Shown in pieces: positions 4,280 through 5,444 of a stretch of 5,444 nt of DNA. Origin of the DNA: an uncultured Acinetobacter sp. (GTDB taxonomy: Bacteria > Pseudomonadota > Gammaproteobacteria > Pseudomonadales > Moraxellaceae); contig CAAGMP010000070.1 in assembly GCA_900771065.1 (NCBI GenBank), forward strand, positions 1 through 5,444, written 5' to 3'. The translations under genes were made by a program, and so were the position numbers. Positions within the stretch are counted from its first letter, which is position 1, and every line of letters starts with the position of its first letter. Below the pieces are notes generated by a model. The model saw only the letters and a list, made by a program, of their open reading frames with translations. It did no database searches and was not told the DNA's origin.

Positions 4280-5444
4280 ATGAAATCTAAATTTTATTTA
4301 CAGCCTTTAACGGCTGCGATTTGTGTTGCATGTTATTCAGGTTCAGCGTGGGCAGAAAAAGTTATTTCAACCCAAATGGCACCAATTGTGGCGACCGCAT
4401 ATTCGGGCAACGATGCCAATGGTTTAATTGTGCATGCAGATCCTAAAAATGCAATTCAGCCCATTCCTGCTTCTGATGGTGCATCTTATTTACAAAGTAT
4501 TGTCGGTTTTAATGCCATTAACAGTGGCGCAGGTGCCAATAGTGATGTCACTTTCCGTGGTATGTTTGGCTCACGTATTAAAATTGTGACCGATGGAACA
4601 GAAAATTTAGGTGCTTGTCCAAGCCGCATGGATTCACCTACAACTTATATTGCACCAGAAAGTTATGATGAAATTACCTTAATTAAAGGACCACAAACAG
4701 TTCAATATGCCAATACAGGCTCAGCAGCAACTGTTTTATTTGAACGTAAACCTGAACGTTTTACTGAAAATGAACATTATCGTGGTCAAGCCAGTATTTT
4801 ATATGGTTCTTTCGGACGTTGGGATCAAAATTTAGAAACCGCAGTAGGTGATGAAACAAAATACATTCGTTTCAATGCCAATCGTTCTATTTCTGATGAT
4901 TATAAAGATGGTGCAGGTCAAACTGTCCGTTCAAATTGGGAACGTTGGAATACCGATGTTGCTTTAGGCTGGACACCTGATGCTAATACATGGCTTGAGC
5001 TGAATGCAGGGACAGGTGATGGTGAAGTCGCATACGCTGGACGTGCTATGGATGGTTCACAATTTAAACGCCAAAGTTTAGGTTTACGTTTTGAAAAAAC
5101 CAATATTTCCGATGTGATTGAAAAAATTGAAGGTCAAGTTAACTACAATTATAACAATCATATTATGGATAACTATTCTCTGCGCACGCCACCTCCAACA
5201 GGTAAACGTGCAATGCAAGTTACACGTCGTACGGTCAATTCTCGTTTAGCCATGACCACAAATTGGGGGGAACAATTTAGCTTAAAATCGGGTATCGACT
5301 CGCAATTTAATAAACATGGTGGTGGCATGATCAGCATGAATATGCCAATCACTGAAGATATGAAATTTCAGTCTTATGGCTTATTTAATGAACTAACTTA
5401 CCATATCAATGATGACAACCAACTTATTAGTGGTTTACGTTTTG
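4280..5444 (+). CDS. oprC: TonB-dependent copper receptor (OprC/NosA), 3' truncated
   Basis: The frame is open from the ATG at 4280 to the window edge (388 codons plus one base); the family is usually near 700 residues, so about half the barrel is missing. Residues 1-25 are a signal peptide ending SAWA. Cys18 in VAC is a weak lipobox alternative. A TonB-box-like APIVATA lies at 34-40. The plug domain runs to about 155 with TFRGMFGSRI (91-100) and ITLIKGPQTV (132-141), followed by barrel strands. The copper site known from Pseudomonas OprC (C143, M147, H323, M325, recalled from its published structure) is present as CPSRM (Cys113, Met117) and HIM (His294, Met296), with nearly identical spacing (181 against 180 residues). 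It therefore most likely imports copper across the outer membrane using TonB energy. The upstream His/Cys-rich gene supports this. Confidence 0.92.
   Translation, partial: MKSKFYLQPLTAAICVACYSGSAWAEKVISTQMAPIVATAYSGNDANGLIVHADPKNAIQPIPASDGASYLQSIVGFNAINSGAGANSDVTFRGMFGSRIKIVTDGTENLGACPSRMDSPTTYIAPESYDEITLIKGPQTVQYANTGSAATVLFERKPERFTENEHYRGQASILYGSFGRWDQNLETAVGDETKYIRFNANRSISDDYKDGAGQTVRSNWERWNTDVALGWTPDANTWLELNAGTGDGEVAYAGRAMDGSQFKRQSLGLRFEKTNISDVIEKIEGQVNYNYNNHIMDNYSLRTPPPTGKRAMQVTRRTVNSRLAMTTNWGEQFSLKSGIDSQFNKHGGGMISMNMPITEDMKFQSYGLFNELTYHINDDNQLISGLRF

Noticed and set aside
4301..4316. CAGCC/GGCTG stem in the receptor signal-peptide codons as an RNA switch
   Set aside because: A 5-bp stem within coding sequence, away from the start codon, is expected by chance.
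4918..5103. Leftward 61-codon frame inside the receptor gene
   Set aside because: It is the complement of well-conserved receptor sequence, including the DGEVAYAGRAMDG region.

Overview
The window looks like chromosomal DNA of a gammaproteobacterium, most probably Acinetobacter. The reasons are the low G+C, the AT-rich codon use, and a gene set and order that fit that genus. This is judged from protein recognition and was not checked by database search. I see no sign of a phage, insertion sequence, CRISPR array, rRNA or tRNA.

Layout. Positions 1-200 hold no clear gene. They are very AT-rich and end in two tandem rightward intrinsic terminators, the second of which runs into the stop codon of the first gene. 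A leftward gene cluster follows, in transcription order tsaP (LysM protein, 3110-1956), dprA (1945-812) and tsaC (779-201). The spacings are 10 and 32 bases, so it is very likely one operon. A 109-115 base divergent intergenic region, with a consensus TATAAT framed by an inverted repeat, separates it from the rightward peptide deformylase gene def (3226-3750). After def comes a second rightward unit with its own extended -10 promoter. It holds a small His/Cys-rich membrane-anchored protein of the DUF2946 type (about 3838-4209) and, 70 bases on, a TonB-dependent copper receptor of the OprC/NosA type (4280 to the window edge, 388 codons seen, 3' end missing).

How the genes work together. The left half is a conserved gammaproteobacterial neighbourhood; from memory Pseudomonas aeruginosa has def-PA0020-dprA-tsaC in the same order. 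It joins translation housekeeping (deformylase; the t6A37 tRNA modification precursor made by TsaC) with DNA uptake (DprA protects incoming ssDNA and loads RecA; TsaP anchors the type IV pilus secretin to peptidoglycan). The right half is a metal module. The receptor keeps both halves of the known OprC copper site (CxxxM and HxM), and the small protein next to it carries a cluster of six His and two Cys after one N-terminal membrane helix. The best lead for undescribed biology is that the small protein handles copper, or another soft metal, on the periplasmic side of this receptor.
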